Source of the DNA: Pontixanthobacter luteolus
Lineage (GTDB): Bacteria; Pseudomonadota; Alphaproteobacteria; Sphingomonadales; Sphingomonadaceae
Assembly (NCBI RefSeq): GCF_009828095.1
Contig: NZ_WTYP01000001.1
Span: 186,001 to 250,000 of the forward strand
DNA length: 64,000 nt
Direction: 5' to 3'
The position numbers and the translations under genes were made by a program. Shown in pieces: positions 26,800 through 35,445 of this stretch. Positions within the stretch are counted from its first letter, which is position 1. Every line of letters begins with the position of its first letter. The notes under the pieces were generated by a model. It had not been told where the DNA came from, searched no databases, and was given only the letters and a program-made list of their open reading frames with translations.

Positions 26800-27536
26800 T
26801 CCTGCACAGCCCCCGGCTGCGCACGCAGGCGTGCAGGCTGCTGCGTAACGAAGGTTTCCGGCAGAGCCTCCGCATCGCGGCGGTAACGGGTCACCTGAAA
26901 GCCAAGCGGATTGATCAGCCTGTCCGCCTCGCTCATTTCTGAGTTGGAAAATTGATAATCGATCACTGCGGCCCAACGGGCGATTGGCTGGGGCTGCCCG
27001 CCGGGGTCGGTGCGGGTGGTCGCAAAGCGGACAAGCGAACGGTTTGCCGCCAATGAAGATACGCTGGTGATTTCGGTTCGGATGGTCCCGCCGCGCGGCA
27101 TGTATGCCAGCGGGCTGGACGGATTGTTTGCCTGCATCAGATTGCTGTAGCGCTGGCGTGCGCTGCCCTCGGTCCAAAGTGATACCTTGCGAAAATCATC
27201 CTGCACGCTGTCTGCGTCAAAGCTCTCGCGCGCGATCACGTACTGGACCAGGAAAGATCGGGTCAGCGCGGCATCCGGGGTGATTGTCTGGGCATCCAGC
27301 GGCGCCAGCGCTTCGACATTGCCGGTCTGGCGATCGACTAGCAGTGTGTATGGCTCAACCGTCTTGAGCGGGATCAGGTATACAAGCGCGATCGCTTCCA
27401 GCAGCGCAATCGCAGCGGCGACGGCGGCAACGATCCAGGCACGGCGGCTCGATTTTTCCAGATCGTCGGTCACACTGCGAGACCAGCTATCGTCGATTGC
27501 CAGATCGTCGATGTCCTGATGATCATAATGGTTCAT
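26796..27536 (-). CDS. virB8: VirB8-like inner-membrane assembly factor
   Basis: A 246-residue bitopic protein. A cytoplasmic N-terminus of about 33 residues and one transmembrane helix (about 34-56) precede the periplasmic NTF2-like VirB8 domain, with LKTVEPYTLLVDRQTGNVE, ESFDADSVQDDFRKVSLWT and the RFATTRTDP strand. VirB8 is a hub that links inner and outer complexes. It is the only virB8 in the window; cluster 1 has none. Overlaps virB9 and virB6 by 4 bases. Confidence 0.9.
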   Translation of the reverse strand: MNHYDHQDIDDLAIDDSWSRSVTDDLEKSSRRAWIVAAVAAAIALLEAIALVYLIPLKTVEPYTLLVDRQTGNVEALAPLDAQTITPDAALTRSFLVQYVIARESFDADSVQDDFRKVSLWTEGSARQRYSNLMQANNPSSPLAYMPRGGTIRTEITSVSSLAANRSLVRFATTRTDPGGQPQPIARWAAVIDYQFSNSEMSEADRLINPLGFQVTRYRRDAEALPETFVTQQPARLRAQPGAVQE

Positions 27537-28738
27537 TGGCTGCTATCTCGATTGCGGACTGCCTGACTGCTGCGATGGGCGGTTCGCCGGTATGAACTTC
27601 CCAAGCGGGCGGCGCTGGTTGCAGGCGATGCTGGTTGCCCGTTGGAAGGCGCTGCGGCGGACCGTTCTGCTTCGAGAGACCGGAATTGAGCGCGGCCTCC
27701 GGTGTTGCCATTTTCCCGGCGGACAATTGTTTCGACATGATCCGAAATGCGCTCCGCACGGCTTTGGTAGACCGTTGTGGCCGCCGCCGGACTTGTTTCA
27801 AACTGGCTGGTAAAAATGTTTGTGGCAGGCGCGGCGCCCGGTAAATTCACCGATATCCAGCCGCGATTGAAGGCGACTTTCGCGAGGAGCCAGACCATCG
27901 CCAGCTGGATGACCGCGAATCCGCTGCTGATCGCCAACATTTCCATTGGCGCGGAAGGGGTCGCATAGCCCAGATTGCGAACCCTTATGGCATCTGCGAG
28001 CCACGGTTCCAGAATTGACAATTGCATCGCCAGTACGGCGGTGACCCCGATCGATCCGATCATGGCGAGAACCAGTCCGCGCAGCCAGCCTGCAAAGATG
28101 CCTCTTGTCTGTTCGAACAATAGCAGCCCCGCCGCGAGCGGGGCCAAGGCCAACAGCAACGCCGCGGCGAGACGCAGTAAGCCCAGCGATGTGATTATCC
28201 CGCCAAGATAGGCGAGGCGTCCATATCCAAGGGCGGTATCATCCTGCAGCGCTGTGCCGGAAAAGCTCGCGCCCGTTTCGCTACCTTCCAGAAAAGCACC
28301 AGTGTTTCGGCCCGTGCCCAGCTCCGCGAGGCGGACCATGGCAACATCGACCTTTTGCAGGCGCTCCGCAAACTGGCTGCTGCCATCGGAAAGCGATGGG
28401 GAAACCATAGTATTGGCGATCTCTGCCGGCCCATCGAGGACTAGGTCATGCACCACTGTCCTGAATGCAGGCCACGAAAACGCCAGAGTGATAACAATCC
28501 CGATCTTGATCACGTCACCGATCACATCGCGCGCTCCGGGCGCAGGTCCGAACAGCAAGCGTATCCCGAACAGCGCGACGAACAAGGTCAGCAAGCCGGC
28601 CATAAGGGTGGCTGCGACTGAGCCCGGCTGGCCCAGCGCCTGATAGCCGTAGCTGCCCAGCAATTGCGTCTGACAATCGATGTGACCGATTACCCGCAGC
28701 AGGAATTGGTCACCGGTGATGATTGCCGGACAAGCCAT
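27533..28738 (-). CDS. virB6: VirB6-like polytopic inner-membrane protein, type IV cluster 2
   Basis: A 401-residue TrbL/VirB6 protein with at least five hydrophobic segments (about 42-64, 74-94, 178-208, 215-240, 262-285), the conserved LLLALAPLAAGLLLFEQTRGIFAGWL helix-loop (split by a turn) and a polar Ser/Arg-rich C-terminal tail of about 100 residues. It overlaps virB4 by one base and virB8 by 4, showing translational coupling. Confidence 0.87.
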   Translation of the reverse strand: MACPAIITGDQFLLRVIGHIDCQTQLLGSYGYQALGQPGSVAATLMAGLLTLFVALFGIRLLFGPAPGARDVIGDVIKIGIVITLAFSWPAFRTVVHDLVLDGPAEIANTMVSPSLSDGSSQFAERLQKVDVAMVRLAELGTGRNTGAFLEGSETGASFSGTALQDDTALGYGRLAYLGGIITSLGLLRLAAALLLALAPLAAGLLLFEQTRGIFAGWLRGLVLAMIGSIGVTAVLAMQLSILEPWLADAIRVRNLGYATPSAPMEMLAISSGFAVIQLAMVWLLAKVAFNRGWISVNLPGAAPATNIFTSQFETSPAAATTVYQSRAERISDHVETIVRRENGNTGGRAQFRSLEAERSAAAPSNGQPASPATSAARLGSSYRRTAHRSSQAVRNRDSSQ

Positions 28739-31113
28739 CAGGCTGCCTTCTCGATCAGCAAATGCATCCAGTTGGCCGGATCCGTGCCGGTTCTGGGCAC
28801 CAATTCATCGAAAATGCGCACCGTGCTTTCGCGGCCTGACAGGATGGTGAGAAGGTCCCGTTCCCCCGAGAGGTCTAGCCGCGCAACCACGCTGTCTTTG
28901 CCGTGACGGATCAGGAAACAGTGCGAGCTGTCCGGCAGTGTCCGGATCAGGTCGAATTCGTGGGGGCTAAGGCCAAATCCGTGAATATAATCCTCGGCGC
29001 GCGCTTTCGGATTAATCATGAAAATCTGCGTCGCAGCCTGTTCGATGATCGCACTGGCAATCTTGCTTTCCAGTGCATCCTGCGCGCTCTGCGTGGCGAA
29101 GCCCACGATCCCGTTGCGTTTACGGATCGTCTTTTCCCAGTCCTTGATGCGGCGCACGAAAACCTCGTCGTCCAGTGCCTTCCAGCCTTCGTCGACGACG
29201 ATGATCGTCGGTAAACCATCAAGCCGTTCTTCAACGCGGTGGAAGAAATAGGCCATTGCGGGTGTTCGGGCGACCGGATCATCCAGAATGGCAGTCATGT
29301 CGAACCCGACCGTTTCGGCGGTCAGGTCGGTCTTGTCTTGTGCATTGTCGAACAACCAGGCGCGTTCCCCGTCGCCCCACCATGGCCGCAGCCGCGAATA
29401 CAGATCGCCCGATTTTGGCCGGTCGGACCCGCGGAACAGTTCGGCAAGGTGACGCAGCCGGCGCTTGGGGACAGGTTGCTGGAAATTCGTCTCGATTGCG
29501 TCGCGAACTTGCTCCAGCTCGCTGCTGTCGAGCGCACCGGCCAGCATCGAAATCCATTCGATCAGGAATTGCCGGTTTCCAGGATTGTCGGGCAGTTGGA
29601 GCGGGTTCAGACCGGAAGCCGCTTCTGGCCTGAGACGGTCGTAGGTGCCGCCAATTGCGCGAATAAACAGTTCCGCACCGCGGTCCTTGTCGAAGAAGAT
29701 GGTGCGCGGTTTGAACTTGCGCGCCTGTGCCAGCAGAAAATTGAGCACTACGGTCTTGCCCGAACCGGATGGGCCGATAATCGTGAAATTCCCCAGATCG
29801 TTCTGGTGAAAATTGAAGAAATACGGTCCAGCGGCGGTCGTCTCAAACAGCGAGACCGCTTCGCCCCAGTGATTGCCATGCAACCGCCCGACGGGGAAGT
29901 TGTGGAGACTGGCGAGCCCCGCAAAATTGGTCGTTGAAACCAGCCCCTTGCGCGCGAGATACTTGAAATTACCGGGGAATTGCGACCAAAAGGTCGGCTC
30001 CAGCGCAATATCTTCGCGCACTGCATTGATGCCCAGATCGGCCAGCATCGCGATCACTTCAGCGACCTGGGTGTCCAGTTTTGCAAGGTCGCTGGCGTGA
30101 ACGGCAATAGTGGTATGGTGTTCGCCAAACCCGGCGCGGCCGGCAGCGACTTCATCCTTGGCGACAGAGAGTTCATCGCGCAGCGAAAGCGCTTCATCTT
30201 CCGCCGACCGCATTCTCCGCAGAGCCAGATTCATGCGGCCAAGTGCCTCGCTGCGTTCCACGAATGCGAAGCTCTGGCTCACATTCAGCTCAAACGGCAT
30301 CCGGTACAGTTCATCGAACATTCCAGGCATGGTCCGGCCCGGGTAATCCTTGATCGAAACAAGCGCGGTAAACTTGCGCGGCTGATCGCCGTTACGCCCA
30401 AGCTCGACCGTATCGAGCCCGAAGCTTAGCCGGCGCGAAGGGATGTGATGGCCGAGATCCCCGTGCGGAATGCCGACCGGCCGCATGTCGGAATTGAACA
30501 GATAGGACAGGAATTCGAGCGGTTCGGATCGCCGGCTATCGTCCGTTTCATACGCAGATAGCAGATGCGGATCGTATGAACCGAGCGCCGCCACCAGAGC
30601 TTCGCGGGCATTGTCCAGCGCGTGCTTCTCGATCGCGATACTGGCGGCTTTGTTGGAGGATGATCGTGCGAACCAGCTGCGCGCGCGGTCCGCCAGACCT
30701 ATCTTGCCCTGCAAAGGCCGGCGTACGAGAGTCAGAAACAGTTCGTTGATATACAGCTGCTTGGAGCCGAGCCGGTTTTTCCAGCGTTTGTCGAGCCGCT
30801 GCGAAAAATCGTCGCGGTATTCCCCGTCCAGTGCCACGTCCGCGCGGCGGCGTACCACGTGATGATACAGGGCGAAGCGAGAAGTACCCACAGCCCGCAG
30901 CATCGCGTCGCGCAATTCCGCACGGTAATTCAGTTCATCGCTGTCGGCCGTTTCAAACAGCAAGCCGCCCAGCCGGATGGTTTGCATCAACAGGCCGTCG
31001 CGTGTCTCGATCGTGACGTCATCGATATGCCGTGCATAGGGAAGGTGCGCGCCGGCAGGGGCCTCGCGCGCAACAACTTTGGGGTCGCGGGTCAGGGCCG
31101 GTAGGAATTGCAT
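28738..31113 (-). CDS. virB4: VirB4 ATPase, type IV cluster 2
   Basis: A 791-residue VirB4/CagE ATPase. Walker A GPSGSGKT is at about 447-454 and Walker B is IIVVDEGWKALDDE, followed by RKRNGIVGFATQSAQDA. It aligns by eye with cluster 1 VirB4 over its full length, including LPYARxxD near the N-terminus and NLEPTFWSQFPGN-like ALEPTFWSQFPGN. The ATG at 31113 is used; an in-frame TTG at 31146 would add 11 residues. It overlaps the virB3 end by 22 bases. Confidence 0.92.
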   Translation of the reverse strand: MQFLPALTRDPKVVAREAPAGAHLPYARHIDDVTIETRDGLLMQTIRLGGLLFETADSDELNYRAELRDAMLRAVGTSRFALYHHVVRRRADVALDGEYRDDFSQRLDKRWKNRLGSKQLYINELFLTLVRRPLQGKIGLADRARSWFARSSSNKAASIAIEKHALDNAREALVAALGSYDPHLLSAYETDDSRRSEPLEFLSYLFNSDMRPVGIPHGDLGHHIPSRRLSFGLDTVELGRNGDQPRKFTALVSIKDYPGRTMPGMFDELYRMPFELNVSQSFAFVERSEALGRMNLALRRMRSAEDEALSLRDELSVAKDEVAAGRAGFGEHHTTIAVHASDLAKLDTQVAEVIAMLADLGINAVREDIALEPTFWSQFPGNFKYLARKGLVSTTNFAGLASLHNFPVGRLHGNHWGEAVSLFETTAAGPYFFNFHQNDLGNFTIIGPSGSGKTVVLNFLLAQARKFKPRTIFFDKDRGAELFIRAIGGTYDRLRPEAASGLNPLQLPDNPGNRQFLIEWISMLAGALDSSELEQVRDAIETNFQQPVPKRRLRHLAELFRGSDRPKSGDLYSRLRPWWGDGERAWLFDNAQDKTDLTAETVGFDMTAILDDPVARTPAMAYFFHRVEERLDGLPTIIVVDEGWKALDDEVFVRRIKDWEKTIRKRNGIVGFATQSAQDALESKIASAIIEQAATQIFMINPKARAEDYIHGFGLSPHEFDLIRTLPDSSHCFLIRHGKDSVVARLDLSGERDLLTILSGRESTVRIFDELVPRTGTDPANWMHLLIEKAA

Positions 31114-31379
31114 CGCCACAGATCGTAGTTTTTCACGCGCGGACAATTGCGCACCTTGGTGATCCAGAGGTCGAAGAAACGTGGTTCATGGAGGCACATC
31201 AGCATACCGATCCCGTGCAGCACCAGCGCAGCAAGCAGCACCCAGATGCTGCGAAAAACCAGAAACAGTTCAACCGCAACGATAAGATTGATGACAAAGA
31301 ATGTGTATGTCACACCGGCGAACATCTGCGGACGCGTTAACGCCACAAACAGTGTATCCTGCCGCAATCCATCACTCAT
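31092..31379 (-). CDS. virB3: VirB3-like inner-membrane protein, type IV cluster 2
   Basis: A 95-residue VirB3 protein with two transmembrane helices (about 24-62) and the same motifs as the cluster 1 copy: ALTRPQMFAGVT, HEPRFFDLWITKVRNCPRVKN and the CNSYRP end. It is the first gene of cluster 2. The 149 bases upstream, up to the NUDIX gene stop, must hold the promoter if cluster 2 is a separate unit; no strong consensus is seen there. Confidence 0.88.
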   Translation of the reverse strand: MSDGLRQDTLFVALTRPQMFAGVTYTFFVINLIVAVELFLVFRSIWVLLAALVLHGIGMLMCLHEPRFFDLWITKVRNCPRVKNYDLWRCNSYRP

Positions 31380-31528
31380 CAGCGCCCCCTCTGATTAGCC
31401 GGTTCTAGGAATCTCTTGGATTCGCCCTCAAGCAACAGGGGTAGCGCGTGGCGCGCGCGGAGTCATGTGATTACTCCCTTGTGGCCATTCGCGGGACAGC
31501 TTGACCTTAAATCACGAAGGCGCGAAAT

Positions 31529-32323
31529 CTATCCGCGCATCACATCGCCGAGCGGTTCGCCCGACACCGGATACCCGGCGTCATCGGGTATGCACAGCCA
31601 CTGGGTGCCGTCACGTTCTTCGGTGAAGGGCGTAATCGTCTTGACCGGATGACGCGCGCAATCAGCAGCAGCGTCACTGAAATTGGTGAATTGGGCCAGC
31701 CGTTCAAGGTTGCGTCTGGTGGGGTAAATGATGGTCAAATCGCCCGCCGCCGCCGCATCCAGCGCTCCTTGGGCAGTGATCCAGTAAAGCTTGGTATTCT
31801 CGGTTTCGTCTACCGTGATGTCGACCGCGCCGGTGCCGAGATCGGCCAGGTAGAAGCGGGTGTCGAACACACGTGGAAGCTTCTCGTTCTTGGGAAACCA
31901 GCGTGAAAACGGGACGACCTCATTCAGATCGATCTTCCAGCTCATAGCGTCGAGGACAGGGGCGAGTTCGCGTTTTTCCAGCAGCAGGTTGCGCGCGGCT
32001 TTCGCGCGTTCGGCATCGACCTCGCCATGGATGCCGATGGCAAGCCCGGTTTCCTCCAGTGTTTCCCGGATGGCTGCGACACGGTGCGCGGCCTCGTCCG
32101 GGTCAAGATCGGTGGCAAGCGTTCGGGCCAGATCGAAGTCTTCCTGGTCCACCCGGCCGCCCGGAAACACTGCGGCACCGCCGGCGAATGACATGGAACG
32201 GGATCGGGTGACCATCAGGATTTCGGGCGGCAGTCCATCAGGAGAGCGGCGAAATACCACGACTGTTGCTGCAGGGATGCCGTCTGGCGCTTCGTTCGCA
32301 TTCTGATTGGTCATGTAAGTCAT
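31529..32323 (-). CDS. NUDIX hydrolase
   Basis: A 264-residue NUDIX-fold protein. The Nudix box is spread: FAGGAAVFPGGRVDQED, then after an insert the helix AAIRETLEETGLAIG carries the REtLEETG metal-binding core. The extra residues between the Gly and the RE helix, and the long C-terminal half, resemble the NUDT19/acyl-CoA diphosphatase-like subgroup. The substrate is not determinable. Starts at 32323 or 32314 are equally plausible; the frame is open further upstream. It lies upstream of type IV cluster 2 on the same strand, with no functional link seen. Confidence 0.8.
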   Translation of the reverse strand: MTYMTNQNANEAPDGIPAATVVVFRRSPDGLPPEILMVTRSRSMSFAGGAAVFPGGRVDQEDFDLARTLATDLDPDEAAHRVAAIRETLEETGLAIGIHGEVDAERAKAARNLLLEKRELAPVLDAMSWKIDLNEVVPFSRWFPKNEKLPRVFDTRFYLADLGTGAVDITVDETENTKLYWITAQGALDAAAAGDLTIIYPTRRNLERLAQFTNFSDAAADCARHPVKTITPFTEERDGTQWLCIPDDAGYPVSGEPLGDVMRG

Positions 32324-32481
32324 GTGCCGCAGACTGGGACTATTGCCAAGTGCCATGGATCGGGGCTGCAGAAACGCTTGATGCAAAGTGCTTGGTTGAG
32401 TGTCGGTAGAGTTTACACGTCGCCGTCCGGCTAATCCCTGTTAACCACTGTGAGGCGTACAATCGAGGGGCTGCATGAAAC

Positions 32482-32497
32482 TGGCACGCTCTGTGCA
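32482..32497 (+). promoter_or_regulatory. Candidate sigma-54 promoter of a small RNA
   Basis: TGGCACGCTCTGTGCA has the -24 GG (32483-32484) and -12 GC (32495-32496) exactly 10 bases apart. It matches TGGCACG-N4-TTGCA with a single mismatch (G for the first T of TTGC). Transcription would start near 32508. A sigma-54 activator gene (pspF) is present at 42869. Confidence 0.55.
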
Positions 32498-32507
32498 TTA
32501 TGTTCCA

Positions 32508-32610
32508 TGTCTAAATGGTCTTCGATATGAGGCGGAACCTTCCTGGTCTCCCGGTTCGGCCTCCCCGAAAAGAAAAGGCTCCACTCGCATATCGCGGTGG
32601 AGCCTTTTTC
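32508..32610 (+). ncRNA. Candidate sigma-54-dependent small regulatory RNA
   Basis: About 100 bases from the predicted start to the terminator. Stem 1: 32529-32539 pairs with 32553-32563 (GAGGC/GCCTC and GAACC/GGTTC around one G-G mismatch), presenting a 13-base loop TTCCTGGTCTCCC whose CUCCC could pair with Shine-Dalgarno sequences. Then an A-rich single strand (32567-32577) and a terminator hairpin with a U-tail. No convincing reading frame with a ribosome site is contained. Start and function are inferred. Confidence 0.5.
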
Positions 32611-32612
32611 TT
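32573..32612. terminator. Bidirectional Rho-independent terminator
   Basis: GGCTCCAC (32577-32584) pairs with GTGGAGCC (32597-32604), flanked by A-rich sequence on the left and TTTTTCTTTTT on the right. On the plus strand it ends the candidate small RNA; on the minus strand it ends the grxD transcript, 24 bases past the grxD stop. Confidence 0.88.
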
Positions 32613-32635
32613 TTTGCTACCGAATGGATGGATGG

Positions 32636-32965
32636 TCAGCTTGCCTTGGCAACGCCTTTTTCATCCATCAGTGTCTGCAATTCGCCCGCTTCGAACATTT
32701 CCATCATGATGTCGCTGCCACCGACGAATTCGCCTTTGACGTAAAGCTGGGGAATGGTCGGCCAGTCGGAATACGATTTGATACCCTGGCGGATTTCCAT
32801 GTCCTGCAGCACATCAACGCTTTCATATCCCACGCCGCAATGATCGAGAATCGCGATGGCACGACTGGAGAAGCCGCATTGCGGGAAGAGCGGGGTGCCC
32901 TTCATAAACAAGACGACATCGTTTTCGCCTACGACTTTGGAAATGCGATCGTTGGTTTCAGACAT
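32636..32965 (-). CDS. grxD: Monothiol glutaredoxin Grx4 family
   Basis: A 109-residue monothiol glutaredoxin with active site CGFS (PQCGFSSRAI, Cys27-Ser30 region), the WPTIPQLYVKGEFVGGSDI glutathione-binding segment and the expected length. It binds a 2Fe-2S cluster bridged by glutathione and delivers it to client proteins. BolA, its usual partner, is encoded 29 bases upstream on the same strand. Confidence 0.95.
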   Translation of the reverse strand: MSETNDRISKVVGENDVVLFMKGTPLFPQCGFSSRAIAILDHCGVGYESVDVLQDMEIRQGIKSYSDWPTIPQLYVKGEFVGGSDIMMEMFEAGELQTLMDEKGVAKAS

Positions 32966-32994
32966 ATTTCTACTTCCGGGTAATTCTTATCTGG

Positions 32995-33231
32995 TCAGGA
33001 GGTGGGAACGACCGTCGTCAGTTGCAAGGCGTGCAGGACGCCGCCCATTTTTCCGTCGAGCGCTTCGTAGACCAGTTTGTGCTGCTGGACGCGGCTCTTG
33101 CCGGCGAACTGCGGTGCGGTGACCTTGGCTGCCCAGTGATCACCATCCCCGGCCAGATCGGTCATTACGACCTCTGCGCCGGGGAGGGCGGATTTGATCA
33201 TCGTTTCGATTTCGGTGCCGGACATCGGCAT
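32995..33231 (-). CDS. bolA: BolA family protein
   Basis: A 78-residue BolA/IbaG family protein with the class II KH-like fold: the N-terminal helix EIETMIKSALPGAEVVMTDL (two structural elements), the QFAGKSRVQQHKLVYEAL helix-turn and the conserved GVLHALQLTT ending. His in RVQQHK is a predicted cluster ligand. It forms complexes with monothiol glutaredoxin, the next gene. Start at 33231 or the second ATG at 33225. Confidence 0.93.
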   Translation of the reverse strand: MPMSGTEIETMIKSALPGAEVVMTDLAGDGDHWAAKVTAPQFAGKSRVQQHKLVYEALDGKMGGVLHALQLTTVVPTS

Positions 33232-33235
33232 CGGA

Positions 33236-33559
33236 TCAGGACTCGCCCATCAATTGGCGGCGAGCCTCGACAGATTTTTGCTCGAGCGCAGTGCGAACAC
33301 CGCTTTCATCGATGTCGACACCAGCAGCGGTCAGATCGCCCAGCAGCTTGCGGATCACGTCCTCGTCGCCGGCTTCTTCGAAATCGGCCTGAACCACGGC
33401 CTTCGCATAGGCTTCGGTTTCTTCGCTGGTCAGTTCCATCTTTTCCGCAGCCCAATGGCCGAGCAGACGGTTGCGGCGTGCAGCGATCTTGAATGCGTTT
33501 TCTTCATCGAAAGCGTATTTCGCTTCTTCGCCTTTTTCGCGGTCTTTGAAATCGGTCAT
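33236..33559 (-). CDS. F1-ATPase inhibitor zeta subunit (DUF1476)
   Basis: A 107-residue, four-helix acidic protein that starts FKDREKGEEAKYAFDEE, the signature of the alphaproteobacterial ATP synthase zeta subunit first known from Paracoccus. In that organism its N-terminus inhibits rotation of the F1 motor in the ATP-hydrolysing direction. It ends 4 bases before bolA, so it is likely in the same transcript as bolA and grxD. Confidence 0.9.
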   Translation of the reverse strand: MTDFKDREKGEEAKYAFDEENAFKIAARRNRLLGHWAAEKMELTSEETEAYAKAVVQADFEEAGDEDVIRKLLGDLTAAGVDIDESGVRTALEQKSVEARRQLMGES

Positions 33560-33631
33560 AAGTCCCTCTTAAATCGTTACCTATGGCAGATAGGCATGGA
33601 GGTCAGTCGCGGCAAGCCGCGAAATCCCGGA

Positions 33632-34633
33632 TCAGCTATCCATGGTGACGACCAGCTTCCCGATTGCTCCGCGGTTTTCCAGCTTCGAGATCGCTTCGTG
33701 GGCGCGTTCCAGCGGATAGGTTTCGCTGATCAGCGGGCTGATCTTGCCTTCTTTCCAAAGGCGGAACAGTTCTGCGATGTTGGCTTCGTTCTTGCGCGGT
33801 TCGCGCATTGTGAAAGCGCCCCAGAAGACGCCGCGAATATCGCAGCTTTTCAGCAGAGTGAGGTTCAGCGGCATTTTGGCGATACCAGCAGGGAACCCGA
33901 CCACAAGAAAGCGGCCTTCCCATGCGATCGCGCGCAATGCAGGTTCCGAATAATCGCCGCCGACAATGTCGTAGACAATATCGGCACCGTCGGGCCCGAC
34001 CGCATCCTTGAACGCTTTCGACAGCGCCTTTGAAGTATCCTTGTCGAACGGAGCGCGCGGGTAAATCACGACCTCGTCCGCGCCTGCCTTGCGGGCAACC
34101 TCGCCCTTTTCCTCGCTGGAAACCGCAGCGACTACGCGCGCGCCGTAGGCCTTGCCCAGCTCAACCGCGGACAGGCCGACACCGCCAGCAGCGCCAAGCA
34201 CAAGCATGGTGTCACCCGGCTTGATGTCACCCCGGTCCTTCAGCCCGTGAATGGTTGTACCGTAAGTCATCAGCAGCGCGCTGGCTTCGGGCAGGTCAAC
34301 GAAGTCAGGCACAGCGAACAATTTGTTCGCCGGTGCAACGACCATTTCCTGCAAGCCGCCATTGCCGATCCCGGCGAGAACCTTGTCACCGACTTTCCAG
34401 CCTTCGACGCCTTCGCCAAGTGCTGCAATCGTACCGGAGATTTCACCGCCTGGTGCGAACGGGCGGGGTGGTTTGAACTGGTACATGTCGCGGATGATCA
34501 GCGTGTCGGGGAAATTGATCGCACAGGCGGCAACCTTGATCAGGACTTCGCCCTTGCCCGGTGTTGGCGCATCAATTTCTTCGACGACCAGAGTTTCCGG
34601 CCCGCCTACTTCTTTCGATAACAGTGCTTTCAT
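33632..34633 (-). CDS. NADPH:quinone oxidoreductase (zinc-free MDR family)
   Basis: A 333-residue medium-chain reductase of the quinone oxidoreductase branch. It has the GroES-like N-domain ([19 protein letters not shown], split by a turn), [12 protein letters not shown], and the NADPH-binding [19 protein letters not shown] loop. It lacks the Cys set for structural zinc, as expected. It would reduce quinones or enoyl compounds in the cytosol. The ATG overlaps the leuD stop by 4 bases, an unusual neighbour; a frame from 34663 is less likely. Confidence 0.87.
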   Translation of the reverse strand: MKALLSKEVGGPETLVVEEIDAPTPGKGEVLIKVAACAINFPDTLIIRDMYQFKPPRPFAPGGEISGTIAALGEGVEGWKVGDKVLAGIGNGGLQEMVVAPANKLFAVPDFVDLPEASALLMTYGTTIHGLKDRGDIKPGDTMLVLGAAGGVGLSAVELGKAYGARVVAAVSSEEKGEVARKAGADEVVIYPRAPFDKDTSKALSKAFKDAVGPDGADIVYDIVGGDYSEPALRAIAWEGRFLVVGFPAGIAKMPLNLTLLKSCDIRGVFWGAFTMREPRKNEANIAELFRLWKEGKISPLISETYPLERAHEAISKLENRGAIGKLVVTMDS

Positions 34634-35232
34634 GCGGCAATCTCCGTCCCTTTTGCGAGCCACGGCATCGTTTGTGCCTGGTTCTTTTCATATTGCGAAA
34701 TCGCATCGCTGCGTTCGAGTGTGAGGCCGACTTCATCGAGCCCTTTGCTAAGGCAATCCTTGCGAAACGGATCGACTTCAAAGGTGAAGCGATCCTGGAA
34801 CGGAGTCGTGACAGTCTGGCTTTCAAGATCGACGGAAATCGGATCGGTCTTCGCGACTTCCATCAGCCGGTCGATCTGCTCCTGCGGCAATTCAACCGTG
34901 AGGATGCCGTTCTTGAAGGCGTTGCCTGAGAAAATATCGGAAAAACTAGGCGCGATCACAGCTGTCACGCCCATGTCGAGCAGTGCCCAGGCGGCATGTT
35001 CGCGGCTGGATCCGCAACCAAAATTGTCACCTGCGATCAGTATTGGGGCGCCTTGATATTCCGGGTCGTCGATCACGTTGCCGGGCTGGGCGCGAACGGT
35101 TTCGAATGCGCCCTGCGCCAGCCCGTCGCGGCTGATGGTTTTTAGCCAAGCAGCGGGAATGATAACATCGGTATCGACGTTCTTCGCGCCGTAAGGAATG
35201 GCCCGCCCTTCGATCGAGGAAACAGGATCCAT
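34630..35232 (-). CDS. leuD: 3-isopropylmalate dehydratase small subunit
   Basis: A 200-residue LeuD. Signatures are [23 protein letters not shown] (two segments), [19 protein letters not shown] and [18 protein letters not shown]. With LeuC it isomerises 2-isopropylmalate to 3-isopropylmalate in leucine synthesis. The ATG at 35232 overlaps the stop of a small upstream gene by one base (TGATG). Confidence 0.95.
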   Translation of the reverse strand: MDPVSSIEGRAIPYGAKNVDTDVIIPAAWLKTISRDGLAQGAFETVRAQPGNVIDDPEYQGAPILIAGDNFGCGSSREHAAWALLDMGVTAVIAPSFSDIFSGNAFKNGILTVELPQEQIDRLMEVAKTDPISVDLESQTVTTPFQDRFTFEVDPFRKDCLSKGLDEVGLTLERSDAISQYEKNQAQTMPWLAKGTEIAA

Positions 35233-35399
35233 CAATCGGTTTCCGGTTTTTCGCCCGAAGGGATTGTGCCGGGCTGCTCGGCCTTCTTTTCCTTGCGCTT
35301 GGATGCGTAAAGCAAGGCGGCGGCAACTGCTGCTGAACCAATGGCGGCGGCACCGAGTGCGGCTTTCCCGCCGAGCGATTTTGGAAGTTTCTTGGTCAT
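35232..35399 (-). CDS. Small single-span membrane protein between leuC and leuD
   Basis: A 55-residue protein, [16 protein letters not shown] at its start. An Ala/Gly-rich helix (about 12-31, ending LLYAS) is followed by a highly charged KRKEKKAEQ stretch and a Pro/Glu-rich tail. It is plausibly a one-pass inner-membrane protein with a cytoplasmic basic tail. The stop overlaps the leuD start (TGATG), and the gene starts 46 bases after the leuC stop, so it appears to be an expressed member of a leuC-x-leuD unit. Function unknown. Confidence 0.7.
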   Translation of the reverse strand: MTKKLPKSLGGKAALGAAAIGSAAVAAALLYASKRKEKKAEQPGTIPSGEKPETD

Positions 35400-35445
35400 G
35401 ACTTTTCAATGGTGAAGCAAGCGCGGCGTGGCAAGGGCATTCGGC

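Noticed and set aside
7293-31379. Conjugative element with relaxase or VirD4
   Set aside because: No relaxase (MOB) or VirD4/TraG ATPase is present, so mobility cannot be claimed.
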